Source of the DNA: Microlunatus soli
GTDB taxonomy: Bacteria > Actinomycetota > Actinomycetes > Propionibacteriales > Propionibacteriaceae
Direction: 5' to 3'
DNA: 64,000 bases
Assembly (NCBI RefSeq): GCF_900105385.1
Contig: NZ_LT629772.1
Coordinates: forward strand, 5,828,001 to 5,892,000
Shown here one piece after another: positions 16,782 to 25,886 of this stretch. Within the stretch, counting starts at the first letter, position 1. The number at the start of each line of letters is the position of its first letter. Both the position numbers and the translations under genes were made by a program. The notes beneath the pieces are model-generated. The model worked only from the letters and a program-made list of their open reading frames with translations, had not been told where the DNA came from and did no database searches.

Positions 16782-17768
16782 ATGCGCTTCATCGTGCGGC
16801 GGTTGGGGTTCTTCGTGATCACCCTGTGGGTGGCACTGACGGTGAACTTCTTCGTTCCCCGGCTGATGCCGGGGAACCCCGCCGAGGCCATGATGGCCCG
16901 CTACAAGGGGCGGGTGAATCCGGAGGCGCTGAAGGCGCTCGAGGTCGCCTTCGGGTTGAACACTCACAAGCCGCTCCCGGTGCAATACGTGGAGTATCTG
17001 GGCAACACCCTGACCGGAGACTTCGGTACGTCGTTGACGTTCTTTCCGCAGCCGGTGAGTCAGGTCGTCGCCCAGGCCCTGCCGTGGACGCTCGGCCTGG
17101 TGGGCATCACCACCGTGGTCGCGTTCGTCGTCGGCACCGGGATCGGCGTGATCGGTGGATGGCGACGCAACGGGGCCGTGGACAGCGTGCTACCGCCGGT
17201 GTTCGTGATCACCTCGGCACTGCCGTACTTCTGGGTCGGGCTGATCCTGATCATGGCCTTCTCACTCGGCACCAACGGTGCGCTGCCGAACGACGGTGGG
17301 TACGACCCGATCCTCGATCCGGGCTTCAATGCCGAGTTCGTCGTCGACGTGATCAAACACGCGATCCTGCCGTCGATCAGCATCCTGGTGGTCTCGATCG
17401 GCGGCTGGATCCTGACCATGCGCAACAACGTGGTGACCACCCTGGCCGAGGACTACATCAGAATGGCGCGAGCCAAGGGGATCGCCGACCGGAAGATCAT
17501 GATCAACTACGCTGCCCGGAATGCGGTGTTGCCGAATCTCTCGGGCTTTGCGATGTCGCTCGGATTCGTGGTCAGCGGATCGATCCTGGTCGAATACACC
17601 TTCAACTATCCGGGAGTCGGCTACATGCTGCTGAGTTCGGTCAACAATCAGGACTATCCGTTGATGCAGGCATTGTTCGTGCTGATCACGGTCACGGTCC
17701 TGGTCGCGGTGCTGATCAGCGACTTCCTGACCGCCTGGCTCGATCCGCGCGTCCGGACCGCAGGCTGA
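16782..17768 (+). CDS. ABC transporter permease (DppB type)
   Basis: This 328-residue membrane protein begins with RRLGFFVITLWVALTVNFFV and RLMPGNPAEAM, the hallmark N-terminus of DppB/OppB permeases. Six membrane segments are visible, and the cytoplasmic coupling loop reads YIRMARAKGIADRKIMINYAARNAVLP. VSGSILVEYTFNYPGVGYML near the C-terminus is also family-typical. It follows the binding protein by 34 bp and has GGGAGC before its ATG. Confidence 0.94.
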   Translation: MRFIVRRLGFFVITLWVALTVNFFVPRLMPGNPAEAMMARYKGRVNPEALKALEVAFGLNTHKPLPVQYVEYLGNTLTGDFGTSLTFFPQPVSQVVAQALPWTLGLVGITTVVAFVVGTGIGVIGGWRRNGAVDSVLPPVFVITSALPYFWVGLILIMAFSLGTNGALPNDGGYDPILDPGFNAEFVVDVIKHAILPSISILVVSIGGWILTMRNNVVTTLAEDYIRMARAKGIADRKIMINYAARNAVLPNLSGFAMSLGFVVSGSILVEYTFNYPGVGYMLLSSVNNQDYPLMQALFVLITVTVLVAVLISDFLTAWLDPRVRTAG

Positions 17769-17781
17769 GGAGGGCGGAGCG

Positions 17782-18708
17782 ATGAGTGCTGTCACAGCCG
17801 GCGCGGCAACCGATCAAGCGGCGTCGACAACCCGAGTGCGGTCCGGTTCGGGCGTGCTCCGGGCGGTGCTGGGTAACCGCAAGGCCCTGGTCGGCGCCGT
17901 GCTGTTGTTGATCTTCGTGGTAGCAGCGATCGTGCCCGGGATCTTCACCTCGGTGCACGACCCCAATCAGAAGTTCGCCCAACTGCTGCCACCCGGTGCC
18001 GGGCATCTGCTGGGGACGAACGCGTTCGGTCAGGACATCTGGGCCCAGTTGATCTACGGGACCCGGCTGTCGCTGCTCGTTGCCGTGGTCGCCGGTGCCC
18101 TGGCCAGTCTGCTGTCGGTGATCATCGGGGTCTCCGCAGCCTATCTCGGGGGTGTGGCGGAGGACCTGCTGTCACTGTTGATCGACGTCTTCCTGGTGAT
18201 CCCCGCCTTTCCGTTGATGATCGTCATCGCCGCCTACGCCGGTGGCGGCAACCTGGCGGTGGTGATCGGTGTGTTGGTGGTCACCGGCTGGTCCTACGGT
18301 GCTCGCCAGCTCCGCGCCCAGGCCATGTCGCTGCGGAATCGGGACTTCCTGGAATCCGCGCGGGTGCGGGGCGAACGGGCACCGTACGTGATCCTGTTCG
18401 AGATGCTGCCCACGATGATCTCGCTGATCGCCGCCAACTTCCTCGGCGCGGCGCTGTACGCGTTGCTGGCTGCCGCTGGCCTGCAGTTCATCGGCTTGGG
18501 TGATTCGTCGTCGATCAGTTGGGGGACGATGCTGCACTGGGCGCAGAGCAATGAGGCACTGCAGACCGGACAGCAGTGGTGGGTGGTCGCACCCGGGCTC
18601 TGCATCGCGCTGCTCGGGGCTTCGTTCGCCCTGCTGAACTACGCCTTCGACGAGATCAGCAATCCGGCGCTGCGTCCGGTGCGCCGACGGAAGGGTGCGT
18701 CCACGTGA
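17782..18708 (+). CDS. ABC transporter permease (DppC type)
   Basis: The 308-residue partner permease shows the DppC N-terminal segment LGNRKALVGAVLLLIFVVAA and the conserved HLLGTNAFGQDIWAQLIYGTR stretch. The coupling loop is FLESARVRGERAPYVILFEMLP. The start follows GGAGGGCGGAG closely. Its stop overlaps the GTG of the first ATPase gene (GTGA), so expression of permease and ATPase is coupled. It forms the membrane pore with the DppB-type subunit. Confidence 0.94.
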   Translation: MSAVTAGAATDQAASTTRVRSGSGVLRAVLGNRKALVGAVLLLIFVVAAIVPGIFTSVHDPNQKFAQLLPPGAGHLLGTNAFGQDIWAQLIYGTRLSLLVAVVAGALASLLSVIIGVSAAYLGGVAEDLLSLLIDVFLVIPAFPLMIVIAAYAGGGNLAVVIGVLVVTGWSYGARQLRAQAMSLRNRDFLESARVRGERAPYVILFEMLPTMISLIAANFLGAALYALLAAAGLQFIGLGDSSSISWGTMLHWAQSNEALQTGQQWWVVAPGLCIALLGASFALLNYAFDEISNPALRPVRRRKGAST

Positions 18709-19703
18709 GCAATCTGCTGGAGGTCACCGACCTGTCGGTCACCTACGACACCTCCGCCGGCCCGGTCACGGCGGTCGATCATGTCGACCTGACGCTGCAG
18801 CCGGGGGAGTTCCTCGGCATCGTCGGGGAGTCCGGGTGCGGCAAGTCGACGCTGTTGTTCGCGATCGCACAACTGCTGACCGCACCGGCCGGGATCGCCG
18901 GCGGCGAGGTGGTCTTCCGCGGCAAGAACATGGTGGCGATGAATGCCCGCGAGCTGGCGCCGATCCGTTGGCGGGAGATGTCGGTGGTGATGCAGAGCGC
19001 GATGAATGCGCTCAACCCGGTGAAGCGGCTGCGGGACCAGTTCGCCGACACGATGCGCGCACACGGCGTGCGGGACAAGGCCGAGATCCGCGCCCGATCC
19101 GAGGACGTGCTGGACCTGGTCGGCATCGACCGGGCCCACTTGGCGAGCTTCCCGCATCAACTGTCGGGCGGGATGCGGCAGCGCGCGATGATCGCGATGG
19201 CACTCCTGTTCACCCCCGAATTGGTGATCATGGACGAGCCGACGTCGGCGCTGGACGTCGTCGCTCAACGCTCGTTGATGCTACAGATCAAGGAACTGCA
19301 GGACCGGCTCGGCTTCGCGGTGCTCTTCGTCACCCACGACATGAGTCTGGTCAGTCACTTCTCCGACCGACTGATGGTGATGTATGCCGGCCAGGAGGTG
19401 GAATTCGGCCCGACCCGGCAGGTCTTCGACACCCCGGCACACCCGTACAGCAGGGGATTGCTGGACGCGTTCCCGTCGATCAAGGGTGAACGGAGACCGC
19501 TGGAGGGCATCCCGGGCGCACCGCCGAGTCTGTCCGCACTGCCACCGGGCTGCCGCTTCGAACCGCGCTGTCCGTTGGCGTTCGCCGATTGTGCGACGAC
19601 CGAGCCCGCGCTGTATGACATCGCCGGAGTGGGGTCCCGCTGCCTGCTTGCCGATCCGGCCCGGATCGGTACCGAGACGAGGAGAGCCGGTGATCATGAC
19701 TGA
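18705..19703 (+). CDS. ABC transporter ATP-binding protein (DppD type)
   Basis: The 332-residue ATPase carries Walker A GESGCGKST, the ABC signature LSGGMRQRAMIAMAL, Walker B LVIMDEPTSALDV and the switch histidine in VLFVTHDMSLV. The C-terminal oligopeptide-transporter extension contains the cysteine cluster CRFEPRCPLAFADC, which in relatives binds an iron-sulfur cluster. The GTG at 18705 overlaps the DppC stop by 3 nt; the longer open frame from 18576 only shadows DppC. It powers the family 5 importer. Confidence 0.94.
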   Translation: MSNLLEVTDLSVTYDTSAGPVTAVDHVDLTLQPGEFLGIVGESGCGKSTLLFAIAQLLTAPAGIAGGEVVFRGKNMVAMNARELAPIRWREMSVVMQSAMNALNPVKRLRDQFADTMRAHGVRDKAEIRARSEDVLDLVGIDRAHLASFPHQLSGGMRQRAMIAMALLFTPELVIMDEPTSALDVVAQRSLMLQIKELQDRLGFAVLFVTHDMSLVSHFSDRLMVMYAGQEVEFGPTRQVFDTPAHPYSRGLLDAFPSIKGERRPLEGIPGAPPSLSALPPGCRFEPRCPLAFADCATTEPALYDIAGVGSRCLLADPARIGTETRRAGDHD

Positions 19704-20760
19704 CGCACGGACGGACACGTCGACCGCGGCTTCGAACTCCGGGGACACCCACGACGTGCTGCAGGCCAAGGGGTTGACCCGGACGTTCCGCGTCGGCAGC
19801 GGGCTACGCGGACGCGGCCGGCTGCATGCGGTCGATGACGCCAATTTCTCGATCGGTCGGTCCGAGATCGTCGCCCTGGTCGGCGAGAGCGGCAGCGGCA
19901 AGAGCACCATCGCTCGGCTGCTGGCGCAGGTCTATCGTCCGACCAGCGGTGAGATCTTTTTCGACGGCAAACCGCTGTCGTCGCTGCGCTCCCGCCGCGA
20001 GGTGCTGCGGTATCGGGCCGCAGTGCCGATGGTGTTCCAGGACCCGTTCAGCTCGCTCAATCCGGCTTACCCGGTATCGCACGGGATCCTGCGGGGATTG
20101 AAGCTGCATCGTCCCGACATCGCGCCCGGCGAACGGCGAGCCGAGGCCGAACGGCTGCTCACCGCGGTCGGTCTGTCGCCGGCGGCACAGATCGTGGATC
20201 GCTACCCCTACGAGTTGTCCGGTGGGCAACGACAACGGATCGGCTTCGCCCAGGCGCTGGCCTATCGGCCGAAGTTGATCTTGGCCGATGAGCCGGTGTC
20301 GATGCTGGACATCTCGATCCGGATCGGCCTGCTCAACGTGATGACTGCGTTGCGTGACGAGCAAGGTGTATCGCTGTTGTACATCACCCACGACATTGCC
20401 AGCGCCCGCTACGTCGCGGACCGGATGATGGTGATGTACGCCGGGCGGATCGTGGAGTCCGGTCCGGTCGACGATGTGCTCGGCGATCCACGACATCCCT
20501 ACACCCAGCTCCTGGTTGCGGCCGTACCCGATCCTCGGGCCGAGCTGGCCGTGACCGCCGAGATGGCCAAGGGTGAACCGCCGAAGGTGATCGATCCCGG
20601 ACCGGGGTGCCGGTTCGCCGACCGCTGCCCGCTGGCGCGGGACGTCTGCCGGACCACCACCCCGCCGCTGTTGGAGCTTGCCCCAGGCATCGAGGTCGCC
20701 TGTCACGTGGCCGCTGAAGAGGCCGGTCGTGGCACCGAGTCGATGGCTACCGCGCGCTGA
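19696..20760 (+). CDS. ABC transporter ATP-binding protein (DppF type)
   Basis: The second ATPase, 354 residues, has Walker A GESGSGKST, signature ELSGGQRQRIGFAQAL, Walker B LILADEPVSMLDIS and switch histidine YITHDIASARYV. The C-terminal cysteine cluster CRFADRCPLARDVC matches DppF/OppF. The ATG at 19696 overlaps the preceding ATPase gene by 8 nt, with GAGGAGAG upstream. The phrase VLFDEP is replaced by LADEPVSMLD, a common variant. Its 3' end overlaps the convergent isomerase gene by 14 bp (20747-20760). Confidence 0.94.
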   Translation: MTDARTDTSTAASNSGDTHDVLQAKGLTRTFRVGSGLRGRGRLHAVDDANFSIGRSEIVALVGESGSGKSTIARLLAQVYRPTSGEIFFDGKPLSSLRSRREVLRYRAAVPMVFQDPFSSLNPAYPVSHGILRGLKLHRPDIAPGERRAEAERLLTAVGLSPAAQIVDRYPYELSGGQRQRIGFAQALAYRPKLILADEPVSMLDISIRIGLLNVMTALRDEQGVSLLYITHDIASARYVADRMMVMYAGRIVESGPVDDVLGDPRHPYTQLLVAAVPDPRAELAVTAEMAKGEPPKVIDPGPGCRFADRCPLARDVCRTTTPPLLELAPGIEVACHVAAEEAGRGTESMATAR

Positions 20761-21574
20761 CCCCATCGCGATCCAGGGAGCGGACCCAGGCGAGGTCGGT
20801 GGTCGCCTGGACGGCGGTCTGTTCGGGTGTCCGGTCGGTGTACTGCGCGGTCAAGCAGATCGGTCCGTGGTAGGAGATCCGGCGCAGCACGTCCATGATC
20901 AACGGCCAATCCGCCAGGCCCTGGTCTCCGGCGTCGAACCAGGATCGGTAGCGGAACGGGCTGTCGTCCGACACCCGCCGATACTCGGCATTCTTCAGGT
21001 TGACCAGGCCGAGTCGGTCGCCACACTGTTCGAGCGTGTACGCCGGGTTCTCACCGGCCAGCGCGTCGTGCGCAGCGTCCCAGACGATCCGGAACTGCGG
21101 TGCCAGGTCCTTGATCAGCTCGTGCACGCCGAGGACGGTGCTGACGAATGCTCCGTGGTGCGGCTGGATGCCGATCTCGACGCCGTATCGGCTGCAGAGC
21201 GGAGCCAGCGCGTCGAACCGGGTACGCAGCCGGTCGACGGATGCGCGATAGCCCTGGGCGCCGATCGGGGCCATGATCCTGATCATCGGCACCCCGGCTT
21301 CGGCACAGGCCGCGAGCATCGGTTCGGTCGGCTCGGAGGCGATGCTGATCACCTGTACGCCGTGGCCGGCGAGCCGATGGACGAAGTCGGCCAGCCGCGC
21401 GCCCGTCGTGTCCGGCCTCAGATAGGCACCGTCGCGGACCGGCACCTCGGCCGCGTCGAACCCCATCCCGGTGATCAGCGGGCCGAGTTCGTCCGCGGCC
21501 AGGCCGGCCCACGGCTTGCTGAAGATCGCCCAGGTCCGGGCCGCGGGACCTGGAGTGGACTTCGGTGACATCAT
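20747..21574 (-). CDS. Sugar phosphate isomerase/epimerase family protein (xylose isomerase-like TIM barrel)
   Basis: The protein of about 275 residues has the AP-endonuclease-2/xylose-isomerase-like fold. Candidate metal ligands are in AEVPVRDG, IGIQPHHGAFVS, FRIVWDAAHDAL and GDRLGLVNLKN. Members include inosose dehydratases, hydroxypyruvate isomerases and keto-sugar epimerases. Its start overlaps the upstream permease stop by 4 nt (ATGA at 21571-21574); the next codon is also ATG and has better spacing from GGGAGG. It is the final gene of the operon that starts with the 2-hydroxyacid dehydrogenase. The reaction is not assignable from sequence alone. Confidence 0.85.
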   Translation of the reverse strand: MMSPKSTPGPAARTWAIFSKPWAGLAADELGPLITGMGFDAAEVPVRDGAYLRPDTTGARLADFVHRLAGHGVQVISIASEPTEPMLAACAEAGVPMIRIMAPIGAQGYRASVDRLRTRFDALAPLCSRYGVEIGIQPHHGAFVSTVLGVHELIKDLAPQFRIVWDAAHDALAGENPAYTLEQCGDRLGLVNLKNAEYRRVSDDSPFRYRSWFDAGDQGLADWPLIMDVLRRISYHGPICLTAQYTDRTPEQTAVQATTDLAWVRSLDRDGVSAR

Positions 21575-22464
21575 CGACCTCCCAGGCCGCTCAGGGTGAT
21601 CCCGCGCACGAACCATCGCTGCGTCAGGAAGAACAGAATGATCAACGGCACGGTGGTGACCGTGGCAGCCGCCAGCAGCAGATTCCATTGCGTGCCGTTG
21701 CTGTCCTGGAACACCCGCAGGCCGACAGCAGCGGTCCGGGTCGCATCGGTGTTCGACACCACCAGCGGCCAGAGCAGGTTGTTCCATTGGCTGATGAACT
21801 TGAAGACGGCCAGGGTAGCGACCGCCGGTACCGCCAGTGGCAGGATGATCCGGGTGAAGCTCTGCCAGCGATTGGCGCCGTCGATCCGTGCCGCTTCCTC
21901 GTACTCGCCCGGAATGCCGAGGAAGAACTGCCGGAGCAGGAAAACGCCGAGTGCGGTGAAGGCGTGCGGGATGATCATGCCCCACCAGGTGTCGACCCAG
22001 TGCAACCGCGCGACCAGCACGAACTGCGGGATCAGGGTCACCTGCGACGGGATCATCAAGGTCGCCAGGTAGATCGCGAAGATCACATTGCGGCCCCGGA
22101 ACCGGATCCGCCCGAAGGCGTACGCGGCCAGCGCGGCCGTCGCGGTCTCCAGTAGCGTGGTGCCGGCGGCGAAGATCACTGTGTTCAGCAGGTAACGGCC
22201 GACAGGCACCAGTTCGAAGACGCGAGCGAAGTTCTCCGGATGCCAGCTCGACGGCCAGAACGAGGGAGTGGCCGCCATCGACTCCGGATCGGACTGGAAC
22301 GCGACCAGAACCATCATCACCACCGGGATCAGGGTGAACGCGGTCACCAGGAAGCAGACGAACAGCAGCAACCTGGTCCGAAGCTGCCGGTCGGCGCCCG
22401 GCTGGGCGTCGGGCGACTTCGGTGGCGTCACGATCGGACGAGGGAGAGTGAGTTCACTGGTCAT
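21571..22464 (-). CDS. Carbohydrate ABC transporter permease (MalG type), second sugar importer
   Basis: The 297-residue membrane protein has about six hydrophobic segments, beginning LLLFVCFLVTAFTLIPVVMM. The EAA loop reads EYEEAARIDGANRWQSFTRIILPLAVPA. The C-terminus FLTQRWFVRGITLSGLGG is typical. Its start lies inside the end of the MalF-type gene (11-nt overlap). It acts with the next two genes upstream as one importer; again no ATPase gene is in the operon. Confidence 0.93.
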   Translation of the reverse strand: MTSELTLPRPIVTPPKSPDAQPGADRQLRTRLLLFVCFLVTAFTLIPVVMMVLVAFQSDPESMAATPSFWPSSWHPENFARVFELVPVGRYLLNTVIFAAGTTLLETATAALAAYAFGRIRFRGRNVIFAIYLATLMIPSQVTLIPQFVLVARLHWVDTWWGMIIPHAFTALGVFLLRQFFLGIPGEYEEAARIDGANRWQSFTRIILPLAVPAVATLAVFKFISQWNNLLWPLVVSNTDATRTAAVGLRVFQDSNGTQWNLLLAAATVTTVPLIILFFLTQRWFVRGITLSGLGGR

Positions 22465-23377
22465 AGTGCACCAACCTCCTGCTGGCGAGGAACTGTCCGG
22501 CGGTGATCACCACGATGAACGCGAACAACACCAGGGACTGGGCGGCTGCATAGCCCTGGTGGTAGTTCTGGAAGCCGGTCCGGTAGATGTACATCACCAG
22601 TGTGGTGGTCGCCGTCCCGGGGCCGCCGTTGGTCATGATCAGAGCCTGATCGAACACCTGGAAGGAGCCGATCACCGAGGTGACGACGACGAACAGTAAC
22701 GACGGCGACAGCATCGGGAGGGTGACGCGCAGGAACCGACGGCGTACGTCGGCTCCGTCGACCATGGCCGCTTCGTAGAGCTGTTGCGGAATCGTCTGCA
22801 GACCGGCGAGAAAGATCACCATCCCGAAACCGAAGCTCTTCCAGACACTCATGATCACCAACGCCGGCATCGCCCAGGTGTCCGAGGTCAGCCAGGCCGG
22901 TCCGTCGATGCCGACCAGGGCGAGCGCGCTGTTGATCAGTCCGCCGTGCGGGATGTAGAGCCACACCCAGACGAAAGCGACGGCAACAGTGATCGTCGCA
23001 TACGGCAGCAGCAACAACGATCGAAAGACTGCGATCCGCCGGATCCCGACGTTGAGCAACAACGCCAGCCCCAAGCTGACGGCGATCGTCAGCGGGACGC
23101 TGGTGAAGGTGAAGACGGCCGTATTGCCCAGCGCTGACCAGAAGGTCGGATCGTGCAGCAGTTGGGCGAAGTTCGACAGTCCGGCCCAGGTCGGTGGGCT
23201 GAACAGGTTCCAGTCCAACAACGAGATCACGGCGGCCGCCAGCACCGGACCAGCGGTGAAGATCGCGAACCCGATGAAGCTCGGCAGCAGGAACAGCCAA
23301 GCAGCCACGTGAGGGTGCTCACGCACTCTCCATGGCGGTCTGGTTCGCGATCTTGCGGCAACTGCATTCATGGTCAT
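22454..23377 (-). CDS. Sugar ABC transporter permease (MalF type), second sugar importer
   Basis: This 307-residue membrane protein has a basic N-terminus and a first segment AAWLFLLPSFIGFAIFTAGP. The EAA loop reads QLYEAAMVDGADVRRRFLRVTLPMLSP. The first ATG (23377) overlaps the binding-protein stop (ATGA), but AAGGA is only 2 nt away; the ATG two codons later (23371) has 8-nt spacing and may be the true start. It pairs with the MalG-type subunit downstream. Confidence 0.93.
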   Translation of the reverse strand: MTMNAVAARSRTRPPWRVREHPHVAAWLFLLPSFIGFAIFTAGPVLAAAVISLLDWNLFSPPTWAGLSNFAQLLHDPTFWSALGNTAVFTFTSVPLTIAVSLGLALLLNVGIRRIAVFRSLLLLPYATITVAVAFVWVWLYIPHGGLINSALALVGIDGPAWLTSDTWAMPALVIMSVWKSFGFGMVIFLAGLQTIPQQLYEAAMVDGADVRRRFLRVTLPMLSPSLLFVVVTSVIGSFQVFDQALIMTNGGPGTATTTLVMYIYRTGFQNYHQGYAAAQSLVLFAFIVVITAGQFLASRRLVHYDQ

Positions 23378-24672
23378 CGTCCTTCGAGCTGGCGGATGTT
23401 GTCCTGGTTCTGGGCCATCAGACTGTCCAGCCGTGGCCGGAGCTCCTTGATCACCTCACCGACCGGTCGGTGGCCGAGGAAACAGCGGGGCAGATCCTGG
23501 CCGAGCAGATCGCGGACCTCGTTCCAGTTGGTGGTGACGTCGTAGGGATGGCCGCCGGCCAAGCGACCGGCCAGGATCTCCTGCACGATTCCGACATTCT
23601 GCGGCGGCGCGGCGAATGCCGTGCTGGCGGACTCCCGAGCCGGGTTGTTGCGGCCGGCCCTGGCATAGATGTCCAGTGCCGCGGTGCTGGTCAGGGTTTT
23701 CAGCAGCTGCCATCCGAGGTCGATGTCCTCGGTCGCTGACGGCATCGCGAAGCTGGAACCGGAAACTCTCGGCGTGCTGCCGGCCGGTCCTGCCGGGAAG
23801 GGGACGATGTCCCACTCGAAGTCGGCCTTGCGAGCATTGACCACCTGCCACGGTCCGTTCTGCATCATCGCGACATTGCCGTCCAGGAAGTTCGACAGGG
23901 CATTGGTGGTGACCAGGTTGTCGATCGGCGGGGTGACCCGATCCCTGGTGAACAGGTCGATCACGAAACGCAGCGCATGCATCGACTCGTCGGTGTGCAG
24001 GGTGCTGATCGACTGCTGCTCGTTCATCACATTGCCGCCGGCGCAGTAGAGCCAGGACACCAGATCGTCGATGCTGGGGGCACAGCTGAAGCCGTACTGG
24101 CCGTCCTTGCGGGCGAACTCCACCGCCAGCTCGCGGAATCGCTGCCAGCTCATCGGCTCGGTCGGCGACGGTGGCTTGATCCCCGCCGCAGCGAACATCG
24201 TCTTGTTGACGTACAGGACCGTCGGCGCGATGTCGAAGCCGATGGCATAGGTCCGGCCGGCAAAGGAGGAGATCCGCCGGCTGGCGGGGAAGAAGTCGTC
24301 GGCGTCGAAGTCGTGATCGGCGGCGATCAGGTCGTCCAGGGTCCGCAGGGCACCACGTGCGGCGTAGGTGCTGATCAAGGTGCCGTTGACCGCAGTCACC
24401 ATCGGCGCCGTGCCGCTGACCAGCTGCAGGTCCATCTTGGTCGAGTAGCCGTCGGACGGGGTCAGCTGGGAGACCGAGCGCCGATGCATCGACTTCTGCA
24501 CAAAGGCTCCGAAATCGGCCCAGACCTTGCCCTCGGCAGCACTGCTGGACCACATCGACCAGGTGACGTCGTTGGTTTCGCTGGTCGCGCAAGCGGCGGT
24601 GCCGCCGACGGTGGCTGCGACGCCGCTCAGGCCGGCTGCTCGCAGCAACGATCGGCGAGAGATGGTTGACAT
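23374..24672 (-). CDS. Extracellular solute-binding protein, family 1, with Tat-type lipoprotein signal
   Basis: The 432-residue protein starts with a twin-arginine motif, SRRSLLRAAGLSG, followed by a short hydrophobic stretch and the lipobox GTAAC (Cys28). It is probably exported folded through Tat and then lipidated. The mature part has family 1 features such as WSMWSSSAAEGKVWADFGAF and GVAATV-preceded leader. Binding proteins of this kind usually recognise mono- or oligosaccharides. GGGGAGGA precedes the ATG. It is coupled to the MalF-type permease by an ATGA overlap. Confidence 0.92.
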   Translation of the reverse strand: MSTISRRSLLRAAGLSGVAATVGGTAACATSETNDVTWSMWSSSAAEGKVWADFGAFVQKSMHRRSVSQLTPSDGYSTKMDLQLVSGTAPMVTAVNGTLISTYAARGALRTLDDLIAADHDFDADDFFPASRRISSFAGRTYAIGFDIAPTVLYVNKTMFAAAGIKPPSPTEPMSWQRFRELAVEFARKDGQYGFSCAPSIDDLVSWLYCAGGNVMNEQQSISTLHTDESMHALRFVIDLFTRDRVTPPIDNLVTTNALSNFLDGNVAMMQNGPWQVVNARKADFEWDIVPFPAGPAGSTPRVSGSSFAMPSATEDIDLGWQLLKTLTSTAALDIYARAGRNNPARESASTAFAAPPQNVGIVQEILAGRLAGGHPYDVTTNWNEVRDLLGQDLPRCFLGHRPVGEVIKELRPRLDSLMAQNQDNIRQLEGR

Positions 24673-24737
24673 CTGGATGTCCTCCCCATGATGTCGGAAT
24701 CGGATGATGCTGTCGGAGTCGGATCGGTACCGTGTGA

Positions 24738-25886
24738 TCAGCGGGCGGTGCGGCGGATCCGGTCCTCGTCGACCTCGACACCCAGTCCCGGCCCGGTGGG
24801 GATCTGGGCGACCGCGTCGGTGATCGTCAGGCCATCGACGAAGAGGTCGTCGAGTAGCTCGGGTCCGTTCAATTCTGCCGGCAGGGCCAGTTCCAGGGAG
24901 CTGAACAGGTGGAGCGCAGCGGCGAATCCGACACCGCAGTCGGTGAGGCCGCTGGCCAGCAGCTCGATGCCGTGGGCCTGGGCGACAGCCGCGGTCCGCT
25001 GCGCCTGCCGCAGGCCCCCGGACTTGCAGACCTTGATCACCACCAGATCGGCTGCCCCGAGTACCGCAGTGCGGGCCAGATCGGCGGCGGTGAAGCTGCC
25101 CTCGTCGATCGCCAACGGCAGCCGGAGATCGGCGCGCAGCCGTTGCATCCCGCCCCAGTCGGTGCTCGGCACCGGTTGCTCGATGCAGAACAACCCCGGT
25201 AGGTCGCCGATCGCGGTCAGTAGGCCGTGCAACGCCGCCGGCCGGTAGGACTGGTTGGCGTCCAGCCAGATCGGCTTGCCGCCGGTCTGCTCGGCGGCGG
25301 CCCTGACTGCGGCGATGTCGGCGGGCACCTCACCGGAAATCTTGATCTTGTAGGCGTGGTAGGCCGCACTGTCCTGGACGTGCCGCGCCACCACCTCCGG
25401 CGCATCGATCCCGATGGCGCTGCAGAGCGGGATCGCATCGGTGGTCCGGCCGCCGAGCAGCTGGTGCACCGGCAGGCCGGCCAGCCGGCCTGCTGCGTCG
25501 TGCATCGCGATGTCGATCGCCGCTCGGGCGAACGGGAAGCCGTTGGAGACCGAAGGACTGAGCGCCTTGGCAGCGCGCCGGGCAAACAGCTCGACATCGA
25601 ACGGAGTCAGCCCGATCACCAGCGGCGCCAGGTATTTCTCGATCACCACCATGATCGTTTCTGCCGTCTCATAGCTCCAGCTCGGCAGCGCGCGTTGCTC
25701 GCCCCAACCGACCTCCCCGTCGCTGGTGGTGATCTTCACGAAGATCACATCACCGGTCCGGTCGCGGTCACCGACGGCGCCGCTGCCGAGGACGAAGCTG
25801 CGCCGGAACGGCACCGGAACGCAGAACGCCTGCACCGACACGATGGTCGAACCGGAGAATCCCTGGCCCACCGCAGCGCCGCTCAT
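24738..25886 (-). CDS. Enolase-superfamily enzyme, muconate lactonizing enzyme subgroup
   Basis: The 382-residue protein has the MLE-subgroup layout: catalytic KxK in YHAYKIKISG, metal ligands in IWLDANQSY, FCIEQPVPS and LAIDEGSF, and the second catalytic lysine in LVVIKVCKSGG. The subgroup includes muconate cycloisomerases, dipeptide epimerases and cis-3-hydroxyproline dehydratases. In a sugar importer operon, a sugar-acid or lactone substrate is also possible. The start at 25886 overlaps the 2-hydroxyacid dehydrogenase stop (ATGA); the frame is open further upstream only as a shadow. About 65 bp separate it from the binding-protein gene. Confidence 0.86.
   Translation of the reverse strand: MSGAAVGQGFSGSTIVSVQAFCVPVPFRRSFVLGSGAVGDRDRTGDVIFVKITTSDGEVGWGEQRALPSWSYETAETIMVVIEKYLAPLVIGLTPFDVELFARRAAKALSPSVSNGFPFARAAIDIAMHDAAGRLAGLPVHQLLGGRTTDAIPLCSAIGIDAPEVVARHVQDSAAYHAYKIKISGEVPADIAAVRAAAEQTGGKPIWLDANQSYRPAALHGLLTAIGDLPGLFCIEQPVPSTDWGGMQRLRADLRLPLAIDEGSFTAADLARTAVLGAADLVVIKVCKSGGLRQAQRTAAVAQAHGIELLASGLTDCGVGFAAALHLFSSLELALPAELNGPELLDDLFVDGLTITDAVAQIPTGPGLGVEVDEDRIRRTAR

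Noticed and set aside
24693-24724. Direct repeat GTCGGAATCGGAT / GTCGGAGTCGGAT before the Tat binding-protein gene
   Set aside because: Short, imperfect, in a small gap of one operon; no promoter around it.
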